Source of the DNA: DSVZ01 sp037439785
GTDB lineage: Bacteria; Verrucomicrobiota; Verrucomicrobiia; Limisphaerales; J093
Length of the DNA stretch: 64,000 nucleotides
NCBI GenBank assembly: GCA_037439785.1
Contig: JBBIVJ010000004.1
Coordinates: 91,703-155,702 of the forward strand
Direction of reading: 5' to 3'
Part shown: piece after piece, positions 8,203-17,274 of the stretch
Position numbering within the stretch: position 1 is the stretch's first letter
Layout of the letters: each line of letters starts with the position of its first letter
Notes under the pieces: model-generated
Told to the model about the DNA's origin: nothing
The model's input: only the letters and a program-made list of their open reading frames with translations
The model's database searches: none
Made by a program: the position numbers and the translations under genes

Positions 8203-10767
8203 TCAGGCGGGTTGGTACCGGATTTCCTTCACCGGGATGGAGCCGGCACGGACCTCAAGGAAGGGTTTGCCGCGCCGCACCCCCGCGGTGCCGTAGCCGC
8301 CGGCAGTGGCGAGGAAGGCCCGGAAGTCGCCCCGCAGGCTCGGCGCGAGGTAAAGCACCTGCTCGACGGCGTCGTAGCGTGCGCCGCTCAGGCCCTGGAG
8401 CAGGCCGTAGCTGGCCATGGCCCGGGCGTACCAGTGGCCGCATTCGTATTCGTTGAAGGGGTTGCGCACCCGACCGTCGTAGCGGGCGCGGCAGGCGCGC
8501 ACGATCTCGAGGCCGCGTTCGACCTCGCCCAGCTGCATGAGGTGGGAGGCGACCTGGTACTCGATGCCGGTCCAGACCTCGTCCGAGTATACAAACGGCA
8601 GGGAAAGCTGCCCGCCCTTGGGCCAGGTGCACAGGAGCAGCCCGCCCTCGGCGCCGCAGGCGTAGGCCGGCCGCTGGGGGTTGGCGTGGTCGGTCAGGTC
8701 GTGCTTGAGGTTGTAACGGTGCACCGCGCGGAGGTGGCTGCGGACTTTCTCCCGGTCCACAAACTCGCCCGCGCCGCACACCAGTCCCAGCCAGCAGCCC
8801 AGCACGCCGTCGGACAGGCAACCGGTGCCGTACTGGTATTTGGGGCCTTCTTTTTCGAGCAGTTCGCGCGCCTCGGGGGAGTAGTTGCCCACCATGCTCT
8901 GCACCTGGGTGGGGTCGGCGGCGCGCAGGTTCTTCCACTCGATTTTCTGGATGAAGTACTCGCCGTCCCACAGCTCGGTCTCCATCCGCCGCACCCCCTG
9001 GGCGAGCAACGCCTCGTAGCCGGAGACGTCCCCGCCCAGCGCCCGGCCCATGAGCACGGCGGCGCGCAGCGCGCCCAGGTAAAAGCTGGTGCACATGCCG
9101 TCCGGCCCCCAGAACTCGATGTCGTAGGTGTTGTGGTGCGGCTCGCGCAGCCAGCCCTGGCGGTCGGGGTCCCAGGTGGCGATGCAGTAATCCAGGCTTT
9201 GCCGCACGCGCGGCCAGAGCCGCCGCAGCCATTCGGTGTCCCCACTGATGCGCCAGTCGCGGTGGATTTTGAGGATGCCGCCCAACTGGCCGTCGGCCGC
9301 GGCGTGGAAGTCCGGCGCGACCTGCCGGATGGGCAGGGCGCTGCGGAAGGTCTGGTGGCCGCGGGCGTCCTGCGAGGGGCCGAACTCGGTCTCGCGCAGG
9401 GTGCGTTCCAGGGCCGGGAACAGGTGCGGGATGGCCTGGGCGTAGTTCCAGACGTGGGTGCAGGTGCCGTGGCAGCAGCCGGAGTTGTCACTGCAGCCCT
9501 CCCAGGCCCAGAGCCGGCCGTCAGCCTGGCGCAGCACGGTGGGCGATTTGAGGATGGTCAGGTTGGCCGCCACGGCCTCGACCACCTCCGCCGGCAGTGT
9601 GGTGTCGTGGAAGCAGTCGCTGAAGCGCTGCGTGGCGGCCCGCAGCCGCGCGTAGTTGTCCCGCCAGTAGGCCGCCACGGCCTCGACGTTCGGAAACCGC
9701 CCCGCGTACCAGGGCTTGTAAGTGCCCTCGACCGGCGGCGCGTCCTTCGCGTCCTTGCCGATGCGCAGGTTGGTCGTGCCCACGTACCAGCACAGCCGCA
9801 GCACCACCGTCCGGCTCTGCCCCGGCGCCAGGCGGAACGGCACAAACAGCGTCGCCCCCGGCGCGGGGGCCCCTTCGCTGACCGGCGGCCGCGCGAAGCA
9901 CCGACCGGCGGCGATGTCCCGCCAGGCCATCGTCAAGCCATCCCACCAGCCGCCGCGGAACCAGGCGTGGTTGACCTGCACCGCCGGATCGTCCACCGCC
10001 GCGAGGAAGGCGCCCTCCTCCCAGGCGCGATCTTTGGCGGCGGCGCCCCAGAGGTGGAAGCCGCCCGGAGCCGGCTTGATGCCCTGCGGATTGTTGCCCA
10101 CGGCCATGAAGTTGCGGGCCGACCAGGAAAACACCGCCTCGAGCTCCTGCCTGGTGCGGTTGGTGAACCGGTACTCGAGCGCGCAGACCGGCAGGCTGGC
10201 GTGGTCGGCGTCCCCCGGCTCGAAGGGGCTCCAGCCGGTGAGCTCGACCGCCAGCGGCACGTCACGGTCCTCGAGCGTGACCGTGCCGAAGGGGAACCGC
10301 GCCCGAAACCGCGCGGTGCGGAACCGGGGCAGCCCGAAGGCCGTGCCGGCCGCGCCGTTGCCCGAGCCGGGCTGGCCGAACTTCTTCCAATCCGGCACCG
10401 GCCCTTCGAGCACGCGCGCCACGTTGGCCCCGGCCTCGCGGCCCTTCACACAGACCGCGGCGAAGGTCACCGGCTCGTTGAACACCTGCGGCTGGTGGCG
10501 CAGGGAGAAGTGTGAGAGCGCGCCGGTGCCCTCCAGGCAGATCATCCCCGCCCCCATGCCGCCCATCGGGAAGGCCACGCGGTTGAGCCGGGCGCCACTG
10601 TACTCGCCGGTGTAACGGCCCCGCGCGCGGCTCCGGGCCGGCGCCCGGCCCGGGGCGTCGGCCGCGCGGACGGCCGGGGGGCCACCCAGCGCGGCGGCGC
10701 CGGCGGCGGTGAGCTTGAGAAAATCGCGTCGCGGCAGGACGGTCGAGGGCGGGAGTTCAGGGTTCAT
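8203..10767 (-). CDS. GH116-family (GBA2-like) glycoside hydrolase with Tat signal
   Basis: An 854-residue enzyme related to non-lysosomal glucosylceramidase / GH116 beta-glucosidases. The N-terminus has a twin-arginine signal (PRRDFLKLTAAGAAALGG), so it is probably exported folded. Next come the GH116 N-terminal beta-sandwich (NRVAFPMGGMGAGMICLEG) and the (alpha/alpha)6 catalytic domain. The WAWEG segment and HHNTYD match by position the nucleophile Glu and acid/base Asp regions of GH116; this is an alignment by eye. GTCTHVWNYAQAIPHLFP and the C-terminal RNPFNEYECGHWYARAMASYGLL are strong family markers. The ATG at 10767 puts the RR pair at residues 13-14. The substrate is probably a beta-linked glucoside or xyloside. 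Confidence 0.88.
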   Translation of the reverse strand: MNPELPPSTVLPRRDFLKLTAAGAAALGGPPAVRAADAPGRAPARSRARGRYTGEYSGARLNRVAFPMGGMGAGMICLEGTGALSHFSLRHQPQVFNEPVTFAAVCVKGREAGANVARVLEGPVPDWKKFGQPGSGNGAAGTAFGLPRFRTARFRARFPFGTVTLEDRDVPLAVELTGWSPFEPGDADHASLPVCALEYRFTNRTRQELEAVFSWSARNFMAVGNNPQGIKPAPGGFHLWGAAAKDRAWEEGAFLAAVDDPAVQVNHAWFRGGWWDGLTMAWRDIAAGRCFARPPVSEGAPAPGATLFVPFRLAPGQSRTVVLRLCWYVGTTNLRIGKDAKDAPPVEGTYKPWYAGRFPNVEAVAAYWRDNYARLRAATQRFSDCFHDTTLPAEVVEAVAANLTILKSPTVLRQADGRLWAWEGCSDNSGCCHGTCTHVWNYAQAIPHLFPALERTLRETEFGPSQDARGHQTFRSALPIRQVAPDFHAAADGQLGGILKIHRDWRISGDTEWLRRLWPRVRQSLDYCIATWDPDRQGWLREPHHNTYDIEFWGPDGMCTSFYLGALRAAVLMGRALGGDVSGYEALLAQGVRRMETELWDGEYFIQKIEWKNLRAADPTQVQSMVGNYSPEARELLEKEGPKYQYGTGCLSDGVLGCWLGLVCGAGEFVDREKVRSHLRAVHRYNLKHDLTDHANPQRPAYACGAEGGLLLCTWPKGGQLSLPFVYSDEVWTGIEYQVASHLMQLGEVERGLEIVRACRARYDGRVRNPFNEYECGHWYARAMASYGLLQGLSGARYDAVEQVLYLAPSLRGDFRAFLATAGGYGTAGVRRGKPFLEVRAGSIPVKEIRYQPA

Positions 10768-10816
10768 GGGCGGGGTGGGGGAGATGAAGAGCAAGAGCAA
10801 GGGCAAGGTTCAGGAC

Positions 10817-11347
10817 TCAAGGGGTCAGCGGTTCGAACACCACGTCCACCAGCAGGTCGGCGGCGAGGCGCTCCAGCTCGGCGCGCAGGGCGGGCACGTC
10901 ACAGCCCGCCGGCAACAGCAACCGGGCGCGTGCCTTGAAGAGGGTTTCCCCGGACATCGGCGCGCTGACGCACTCGGTGACCAGTTCCTCAACGTTCACG
11001 CCCCGGGCGGCCAGGGCGGCGGCGATGTGCCGCACGATGCCGGGGCGGTCCTGGCCGACCAGCTCGAGTTGGGCAGCCCCGGCTCCGGGGGGCGGCGGCG
11101 GCGGGCCGGGGTCGGAGAACACCTCGACGGTGAGCCCCTCGGCGACCAGGGCCTGAAGGGCGGCGGTGAGGGCGGCGCGGTGTTCGGTCGAGCTGAGGAT
11201 GCGCACGATGCCGGCAAACTGGCCGCCCAGTCGGCAGAGGCGGGACTCGAGCCAGTTGCCCCCGTGATCGGCCACGACGGCGGCGACCCGCTCGACCAGC
11301 CCCGGACGGTCCGCACCCACCAGCGTGAGCACCAGGGGAAGTTGCAT
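10817..11347 (-). CDS. Double ACT-domain protein (GcvR-like)
   Basis: A 176-residue protein made of two ACT domains (about 4-78 and 92-172) joined by a Pro-rich linker (GPPPPPPGAG). Both copies carry the ligand-binding turn: GADRPGLVERVAAVVADHG and GQDRPGIVRHIAAALAARG. The architecture is that of GcvR, the glycine-cleavage repressor accessory protein, and related amino-acid sensors. No DNA-binding domain is present, so it probably works by binding a partner or a small molecule. It lies between yjhG and the GH116 gene on the same strand with short gaps, so it may be cotranscribed. The target pathway cannot be read from the sequence. Confidence 0.85.
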   Translation of the reverse strand: MQLPLVLTLVGADRPGLVERVAAVVADHGGNWLESRLCRLGGQFAGIVRILSSTEHRAALTAALQALVAEGLTVEVFSDPGPPPPPPGAGAAQLELVGQDRPGIVRHIAAALAARGVNVEELVTECVSAPMSGETLFKARARLLLPAGCDVPALRAELERLAADLLVDVVFEPLTP

Positions 11348-11439
11348 GGGTGTGTTGGTAGGCGGGCGCCGCGCCGCTGGCAAGCGGTTTGGCGGGCCGT
11401 GCCGGACCAGCCGCCGGGGAAAAGTTTCGGGCGAGCGCC

Positions 11440-13416
11440 TCAGCCGCGGGCGGGGGGCCGCAAGCGCGCCGCCAGCGCCTCGAAGTCGTACACGCAGCCT
11501 CCCCAGGTGCCGCCGCCCACCGCCTGCAACAGCGCCCAGAGGCGCGTGTCCTGGGGCAGGTGCTCGGCGGGGGCGAGGTCCGGGTGCGGCGGGCGGGCCT
11601 CGAGTTCGGCCGCGGCCTGGTCGGGGTTGAGGCGGCGGCCGGGGGTGCCGACGAAGTCCACGCGCCCTTCCAGGCGGCGGGTGTCCACTTCCACGCGGAC
11701 CAGGTCGCCATCGCGGAGACGGCCGATCGGCCCGCCGGCCAGGGCCTCGGGGCCGATGTGGCCGATGCAGGCGCCGGTCGAGACGCCCGAGAAGCGGCCG
11801 TCGGTCAGCAGGGTCACGTGCCGTCCCCAGGGGAGGTGTTTGAGGGCAATGGTGATCTGGGCGGTCTCCTCCATGCCGGTGCCCAGCGGCCCGGCGCCGA
11901 TCAGGGCCACGATGTCGCCCGCGACGAGGCGACCATCCTTGAGGGCGCGCATGACGGCGCGTTCGGAGGTGAAGACCTTGACCGGGGCTTCGTGGCGGAA
12001 GACGCCGTCGGCGTCGAGCACCGCGGGGTCCAGGGCGGTGCTTTTGATGACCGCGCCCTCGGGGGCGAGGTTGCCCCGGGGGAAGGTGACCGTGCTGGTC
12101 AGGCCCCGGTCCCGCGCGCGGGCCGGCGGCAGGATGACGTCGTCGGGGTCCACGCCATCCAGGTCCCGGAGCAGGGCGCGGAAGCGGGCCCGTCGCGGGC
12201 TGGTGCTCCAGGCGTCCAACACGTGGTCCCAGGGGACACCCGCGCTGGTAAGGGCCGAGGTCTCCAGGACGCCCAGCGCGCGCAAATGGAGCATGACCTC
12301 GGGCACGCCGCCGGCCAGGAACACGCGCACGGTGGGGTGGCCCACCGGGCCGTTGGGCAGGACGTCCACCAGGCGGGGCACGCGGCGGTTGAGGCGGGTC
12401 CAGTCCGCGACGGTCGGCCGCGGCAGGCCGGCGGCGTGGGCGATGGCGGGCAGGTGCAGAAGCAGGTTGGTCGAGCCGCCAAAGGCGGCGTGGACGGCCA
12501 TGGCGTTGTGGAGGCTGGCGGGGGTCAGGAGGTCCGCGCTGGTCCGGCCCTGGGCCTCGAGGGCCAGCAACGCCCGCGCGGAGCGCACGGCGATCTCGGT
12601 CCACACCGGTTGTCCTGAGGGTACCAGGGCGCTGTGGGGCAGGGCCAGACCCAAGGCCTCGGCCACCACCTGGGCGGTGGCCGCCGTGCCCAGAAACTGG
12701 CAGCCGCCTCCCGGTGTGGCGCAGGCGCGGCAGCCCAGTTCGGCGGCTTGCTCGAGGCTGAGCAGGCCGTGCGCGAAACGCGCCCCCAGGGTCTGCACCT
12801 TGCCGGCGTCCTCGCCCTGCTCGGGCGGCAGGGTCACGCCGCCCGGCACCAGCACCGAGGGCAGGTCGCGCGCGCCGGCCAGGGCCATCATCATGGCCGG
12901 CAGGCCCTTGTCGCAGGTGGCCACGCCGAGCACGCCGGCCCGGGTGGGCAGGGAACGGGTCAGGCGGCGGAAGACAATCGCCGCGTCGTTCCGGTAGGGC
13001 AGGCTGTCATACATGCCGCGGGTGCCCTGGGTGCGGCCATCACAGGGGTCCGAGACATAACCGGCAAAGGGGATGCCCCCCAGGCGGCGCACCTCCCGGG
13101 CGGCGGCCTCGACCAGCAAGCTGATTTCCCAGTGGCCGGTGTGGTAACCTAGGGCGATGGGCCGGCCGTCGGGCTCGCGCAGCCCCCCCTGGGTCGAGAG
13201 GATCAGGAAAGGTTTGCGGCCCACCTCCGCGGGGTCCCACCCCATGCCTGCGTTTTGAGTCAGGCCGAACAGGTCGCCGCTGGGCCGCTCGCGGAGCATT
13301 TCCGGGGTCAGGGGCAGCCGGCCGGCGGGACCCGGGGCGCGGGTGCGGACGTTGTAGAGGTCCGGCAGGGCGGGCTCGAAGTACCACGCGGAGTTCATGG
13401 GCGGAGACGTTGCCAT
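11440..13416 (-). CDS. yjhG: YjhG/YagF-type D-xylonate (sugar-acid) dehydratase
   Basis: A 658-residue member of the IlvD/EDD Fe-S dehydratase family, close to E. coli YjhG (655 residues) along its full length as recalled. Shared stretches include RPSGDLFGLTQNAGMGW, YVSDPCDGRTQGT, CDKGLPAMMMAL, GGGCQFLGTAAT, HAAFGGSTNLLLHLPAIAH and GRFSGVSTGACIGHIGPEA. The Cys residues in DPCDG, ATCDKG and CATPGGGC are the expected Fe-S ligands. The reaction is dehydration of D-xylonate to 2-keto-3-deoxy-xylonate. A DapA-type aldolase lies 3.4 kb downstream on the same strand. The start may be 13416 or the second Met at 13398. Confidence 0.92.
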   Translation of the reverse strand: MATSPPMNSAWYFEPALPDLYNVRTRAPGPAGRLPLTPEMLRERPSGDLFGLTQNAGMGWDPAEVGRKPFLILSTQGGLREPDGRPIALGYHTGHWEISLLVEAAAREVRRLGGIPFAGYVSDPCDGRTQGTRGMYDSLPYRNDAAIVFRRLTRSLPTRAGVLGVATCDKGLPAMMMALAGARDLPSVLVPGGVTLPPEQGEDAGKVQTLGARFAHGLLSLEQAAELGCRACATPGGGCQFLGTAATAQVVAEALGLALPHSALVPSGQPVWTEIAVRSARALLALEAQGRTSADLLTPASLHNAMAVHAAFGGSTNLLLHLPAIAHAAGLPRPTVADWTRLNRRVPRLVDVLPNGPVGHPTVRVFLAGGVPEVMLHLRALGVLETSALTSAGVPWDHVLDAWSTSPRRARFRALLRDLDGVDPDDVILPPARARDRGLTSTVTFPRGNLAPEGAVIKSTALDPAVLDADGVFRHEAPVKVFTSERAVMRALKDGRLVAGDIVALIGAGPLGTGMEETAQITIALKHLPWGRHVTLLTDGRFSGVSTGACIGHIGPEALAGGPIGRLRDGDLVRVEVDTRRLEGRVDFVGTPGRRLNPDQAAAELEARPPHPDLAPAEHLPQDTRLWALLQAVGGGTWGGCVYDFEALAARLRPPARG

Positions 13417-13468
13417 CCGGGCCGGGTGGACTCACGCGCAAAACCGGCGGCCGTCCGGCGTGGCAGGT

Positions 13469-16400
13469 TCAGGGAACGATTTGGCCGCGGGCGGTGAGGC
13501 GCAGGTCCCGTGTGCCGGCCGGCACCGGCGTTTCGGTCATGGCCCCCCCCGGCCAACGCACCTGGACCAACTCCACTTCCGCGGCGGCTGCCAACACGCA
13601 GACCGCGCTGTTTTGCGAGCCATAACCGGCACCAGCCAGGAGCGGCCACGCCGGGCCCCATCGCCCCTTGGTGCCCACCCGCACCACTGCGCCGATGCCG
13701 TCGGGGTTGCCGGCGGGCCCGAGCAACCGCACCCGCAGCCCCGGCGGTGCCGCGCGGTTCTGGAAATAGCCGACCGGACCGGCGTTGCGGGCCAGCACCA
13801 GGTCAGACCGCCCGTCCTCGTCGGCATCGCCCACGGCCAGGCTGCGCTGTTCCCCGTACAGGATCAGGCCGGAAGCGGTTCCGGCCAGCGCGGTGAAGCC
13901 GCCCCGGCCATCGCCGCGCAGGATCAGCCCGCGCCCGGCCTCGATCGGGTCCATGTCCGGCCGGGTGGCCAGGAGGTTTTGCGCCAGGGCAAGGTCGGCT
14001 TGGCCATCGCCGTCCAGGTCGGCCACGCCCAGACCAAACACCGGTGCCCATTGCGCCGCCGGCGGGAGCGGCCGCGGCTCGAAGCGGTCGCCGCGGTTGA
14101 GCCAGACCGTGCTGGCCAGCGTGCTGGCGCGCCATTCCTGTGCCGGCCGGGCTTCCGATCCCAGCATCTGCTCGACCGTGGCCCGGGCATAGGCCTTGCG
14201 CGAGGCGAACCGCCCCTTGAGGAACGGGAGGGCGGCCGCGACGAAGTCGAACTCCCGCCGGGGCGCGATACCCAGCCCCGGCACGCTGTAGGCCTCGATC
14301 AGGTCCACCACGCCGTTGGCGTCAAAATCGCCGTAATACAGGCGCGCCGGTTCGGCGGGGGTGGCCTGCCAGGGGCTGTTGAGTCCCCAGTTGCCGGCGG
14401 CCAGGTCCAGGCGGCCGTCGCCGTCAAAGTCGCCGGAAATGATGCCGCTCCACAAGCCGGTCGCCTCCGCCAGGCCCCACGCGGCGGTGACCTCGCGCAG
14501 ACGGCCCCGCTCGTTGAGGAAAAGCCGGATGGGCCCCCATTCGCAGGCGAGGGCCAGGTCGGGCCAGCCGTCGCCGTTGACGTCGGTCCAGCACGCCCCG
14601 GCGACCAGACCAAGCTGCTGGAAGGGCCGCGCCGCCCCCGGGTCCGGAGCCAGCTCGCCCTCCGTTTGCCGAAGCAGCAGCGAGTCGGCGGCTTCAGGGT
14701 AACGGCCCGGCACGTGGCGTCCGCCCACGAAAACGTCCAGGTCGCCGTCACCATCGTAATCGGCCACCGCCACCGGCCCGGCGGCGGCGGAGCCACGCCA
14801 GAGGCGGGGCGTGGACCAGCGGCCGTCGCCCCAGGCCAGGGCAGCCAGGAGCGGGGCGTTGGTGGCCGGCGCGGTCACGCTGGCCAGGCCCAGCAGTACG
14901 AAGCGCCGGCCCGCCTGGTCCACCCAGCCGGCCACCGCGGTGACATCGCCCGGCAACGGCGGCGCCTCGCCGGGCAAGGGCAGAAACCGGTTCGCGGCGG
15001 GGTCGAGGCGGAAGGCTTGCAGCGGCCGGCCGGCATCCGTGCCCAGGATCAATTCCTCGCGCCCGTCGCCCTCGAGGTCCACCCAGCCCACGCCGGGGCC
15101 GTGCCGGCTGAGCTGGTAGGGCAGCAACGGCTGGAGCGCGAAATCCTCAACGGCGGTTTCCTCGTGCGCGGCGGGCAGGCGGTGACTGACGTCTGCCAGC
15201 CAGGGCGCGGGCGCGGGCGCCGGCGGTGCAGGGGCATCTGCCGGAGCGGGCGGGTCAGCCGGTTCTTCGATGAGGTAGAGGCTGTTGGGCCGGGCGTCCG
15301 TCACCAGCGACCGTTTGCCGCTGCGCCAGCGGACCTCGACGGTCAGGCGGCTGGCCTCGCCCGTCGCGAACACGAGCTGGGCCTGATCGCTGCCCATGTA
15401 GCGGCCGCCGGCCAGCATCTCCTGCTCCTGCGGCGCCGGCCCGCCGGTGAGGCGGACGCGGGCCCCGATGCCGAAGGTGTTGGGCGGGCAGCCACGCAGG
15501 CGCACGGCCAGGCGCGGAGCCGGGCAGTCGTTGCGCAAGATCAGGGCTTCGTCGGCGAAGCAGTTGATGACCACGTCCAGGTCGCCGTCGCCGTCCAGGT
15601 CGCCCGCGGCCATGCCGTTGGAGACGCGGCGCGAATTGAAACCCCAGTCGCGGCCGCGCTCGCGGAAGGTGAGGTTGCGCTGGTTGTGAAAGGCGAGGTT
15701 GGCGGTGTCCAGCCGCTCGTACAGGAGCAGGGTCTTGCGGGATTCGACCACGCTCAGCGGGCCCATCTGGCGGATGCGCTCCTGGGTGTCGAGGTCGTCC
15801 ATGTTGTGGCTGACACCGTTGCTGATGAGCAGGTCTTCCCAGCCGTCGAGGTCCACATCCAGGTTCAGGCAACTCCAGGCCCATTCCGAGCCGGCGGCCT
15901 CGGCGTACCAGGCCAGCTCCTCGTAGGTGCCGTCGCCGCGGGCGTGCAGCAGGACGTTGCGGCGGGTCTGGTACCGCGAGGTCACGTCGCCGGGCCGCCG
16001 CGGCTGTTCATGCATGGTGCCGCGCTGGGTCAGCGCGTAGACATGCTGGCGGCTGAGCATGTCGGTCACAAACAGGTCATCCCGGCCGTCGCGGTCCAGG
16101 TCCGCCGCGACCACGGACATCGAGAAATAGGGCGTCAGCCGGATGGCCGGGGCCGGCAGGGCCCGGAACTGGCCCCGGCCGTCATTGAGCCAGAACCGGT
16201 CGGGGGTCGAGGCATCGCCGCAGGTGTAGAGGTCCGGCGCGCCATCGCCGTTCAGGTCGCGCCACAGCACGGCGAGGGTCTGGTCCCACGGCGCCTCGGT
16301 CAGCGGGCGGCCTTCTTCGTCCCGGAAGGTTCCGCCGGTCCAGGAGACCGCGGTGAACCGACCCGAGCCGTCGTTGAGGTAAAGCACGTCCGGCTCGCCC

Positions 16401-17137
16401 AGCTCGAAGACACGGTCGCCGATGAAGCGAATGCGACGGGCATGGCGCCCGGTGGCGACCGGCCGGCCGTTGACCATGCGGAAGCTGATCTGACCGCCGC
16501 TGCGGAGGATCGAGTTGAGGCCGTAATTGGCCACGTACAGGTCCAGGTCGCCGTCGCCGTCGGCATCCGCCAGGGCCAGCGACGTGCTGCCCCACTCGGA
16601 AAGCAGGCCGGCGGTGGCGGTGGCGTTGGTGAAGGTGCTGCGGCCGGTCTGAACCAGCAGGGCATTGGGACCGCCCATCGAGTTGACCAGCAGGTCGGGG
16701 TGGCCGTCGCCGTTGACGTCCGCGAAGGTGGCACCTGTCGAGGTCTGGCCCGCACACGCGGTGCCCGTGGCGGCGGTGACGTCCTGGAAGCGGAAATCGC
16801 CGAGGTTGCGGAACAGGGCGCTGGGCCGCTCCAGGCCGCAGAGGTACACGTCACACAGGCCGTCACCGTCGAAGTCCTCCACCGCCACGCCCGAACCGTT
16901 GAGCAGATTGAGGTTTTCCAGGTAGCGGCTTTGGGCCAGGTGATTGGTGAAGGCCACGCCGGTGTGGGCCGCGGGCAGGGCCGTGAATCCGACCCGGCCG
17001 GTGGCGGGCACCGATAACGGCAGCCGCCGCCAGCCCGGCCCCTGCTCCCACATCGGCGGGGCGGAGCCGGCGTCGCGGTCGGCGGCGGCGGCGCGGAGCA
17101 GCGCGCCACAGGCCGCAAGCAGCCACAGGGGACGCAT
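13469..17137 (-). CDS. Secreted FG-GAP/VCBS repeat protein with two ASPIC/UnbV domains
   Basis: A 1222-residue exported protein. The signal peptide is MRPLWLLAACGALLRAAAA. It then carries many Asp-rich FG-GAP calcium-loop motifs (DFDGDGLCDVYLCG, DVNGDGHPDLLVNS, DADGDGDLDLYVANYG, DLDGDGDLDVVINCF and others), a mid-protein ASPIC/UnbV domain (from RLAVRLRG to LYLIEE), a second propeller-like FG-GAP set, and a second UnbV-like domain at the C-terminus (GIGAVVRVG to TRDLRLTARG). Such proteins form beta-propellers and are abundant in Verrucomicrobia and Planctomycetes; their function is mostly unknown, with adhesion or polysaccharide binding proposed. The ATG at 17137 is chosen because it gives the signal peptide; upstream in-frame sequence is Arg-rich and implausible. 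Confidence 0.87.
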   Translation of the reverse strand: MRPLWLLAACGALLRAAAADRDAGSAPPMWEQGPGWRRLPLSVPATGRVGFTALPAAHTGVAFTNHLAQSRYLENLNLLNGSGVAVEDFDGDGLCDVYLCGLERPSALFRNLGDFRFQDVTAATGTACAGQTSTGATFADVNGDGHPDLLVNSMGGPNALLVQTGRSTFTNATATAGLLSEWGSTSLALADADGDGDLDLYVANYGLNSILRSGGQISFRMVNGRPVATGRHARRIRFIGDRVFELGEPDVLYLNDGSGRFTAVSWTGGTFRDEEGRPLTEAPWDQTLAVLWRDLNGDGAPDLYTCGDASTPDRFWLNDGRGQFRALPAPAIRLTPYFSMSVVAADLDRDGRDDLFVTDMLSRQHVYALTQRGTMHEQPRRPGDVTSRYQTRRNVLLHARGDGTYEELAWYAEAAGSEWAWSCLNLDVDLDGWEDLLISNGVSHNMDDLDTQERIRQMGPLSVVESRKTLLLYERLDTANLAFHNQRNLTFRERGRDWGFNSRRVSNGMAAGDLDGDGDLDVVINCFADEALILRNDCPAPRLAVRLRGCPPNTFGIGARVRLTGGPAPQEQEMLAGGRYMGSDQAQLVFATGEASRLTVEVRWRSGKRSLVTDARPNSLYLIEEPADPPAPADAPAPPAPAPAPWLADVSHRLPAAHEETAVEDFALQPLLPYQLSRHGPGVGWVDLEGDGREELILGTDAGRPLQAFRLDPAANRFLPLPGEAPPLPGDVTAVAGWVDQAGRRFVLLGLASVTAPATNAPLLAALAWGDGRWSTPRLWRGSAAAGPVAVADYDGDGDLDVFVGGRHVPGRYPEAADSLLLRQTEGELAPDPGAARPFQQLGLVAGACWTDVNGDGWPDLALACEWGPIRLFLNERGRLREVTAAWGLAEATGLWSGIISGDFDGDGRLDLAAGNWGLNSPWQATPAEPARLYYGDFDANGVVDLIEAYSVPGLGIAPRREFDFVAAALPFLKGRFASRKAYARATVEQMLGSEARPAQEWRASTLASTVWLNRGDRFEPRPLPPAAQWAPVFGLGVADLDGDGQADLALAQNLLATRPDMDPIEAGRGLILRGDGRGGFTALAGTASGLILYGEQRSLAVGDADEDGRSDLVLARNAGPVGYFQNRAAPPGLRVRLLGPAGNPDGIGAVVRVGTKGRWGPAWPLLAGAGYGSQNSAVCVLAAAAEVELVQVRWPGGAMTETPVPAGTRDLRLTARGQIVP

Positions 17138-17274
17138 CACAGCCCCGAGCCTAGCCGCCGCCGGCGAAATGTCAGGTCCGGGCGATTTCTGTCGCCGCCG
17201 CCGGCGGTAGCGGGCGTGACCTGGTACTCTGCGCCGGCCTGGTTGCGGGCCGGGCTGCGCGCGGGCCGGAGCAC

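Noticed and set aside
13397..17017. 1206-codon plus-strand frame opposite the FG-GAP/UnbV gene
   Set aside because: His/Gln/Gly-rich mirror of Asp/Gly-rich FG-GAP codons; no domain can be read in it, while the minus strand has many exact FG-GAP motifs.
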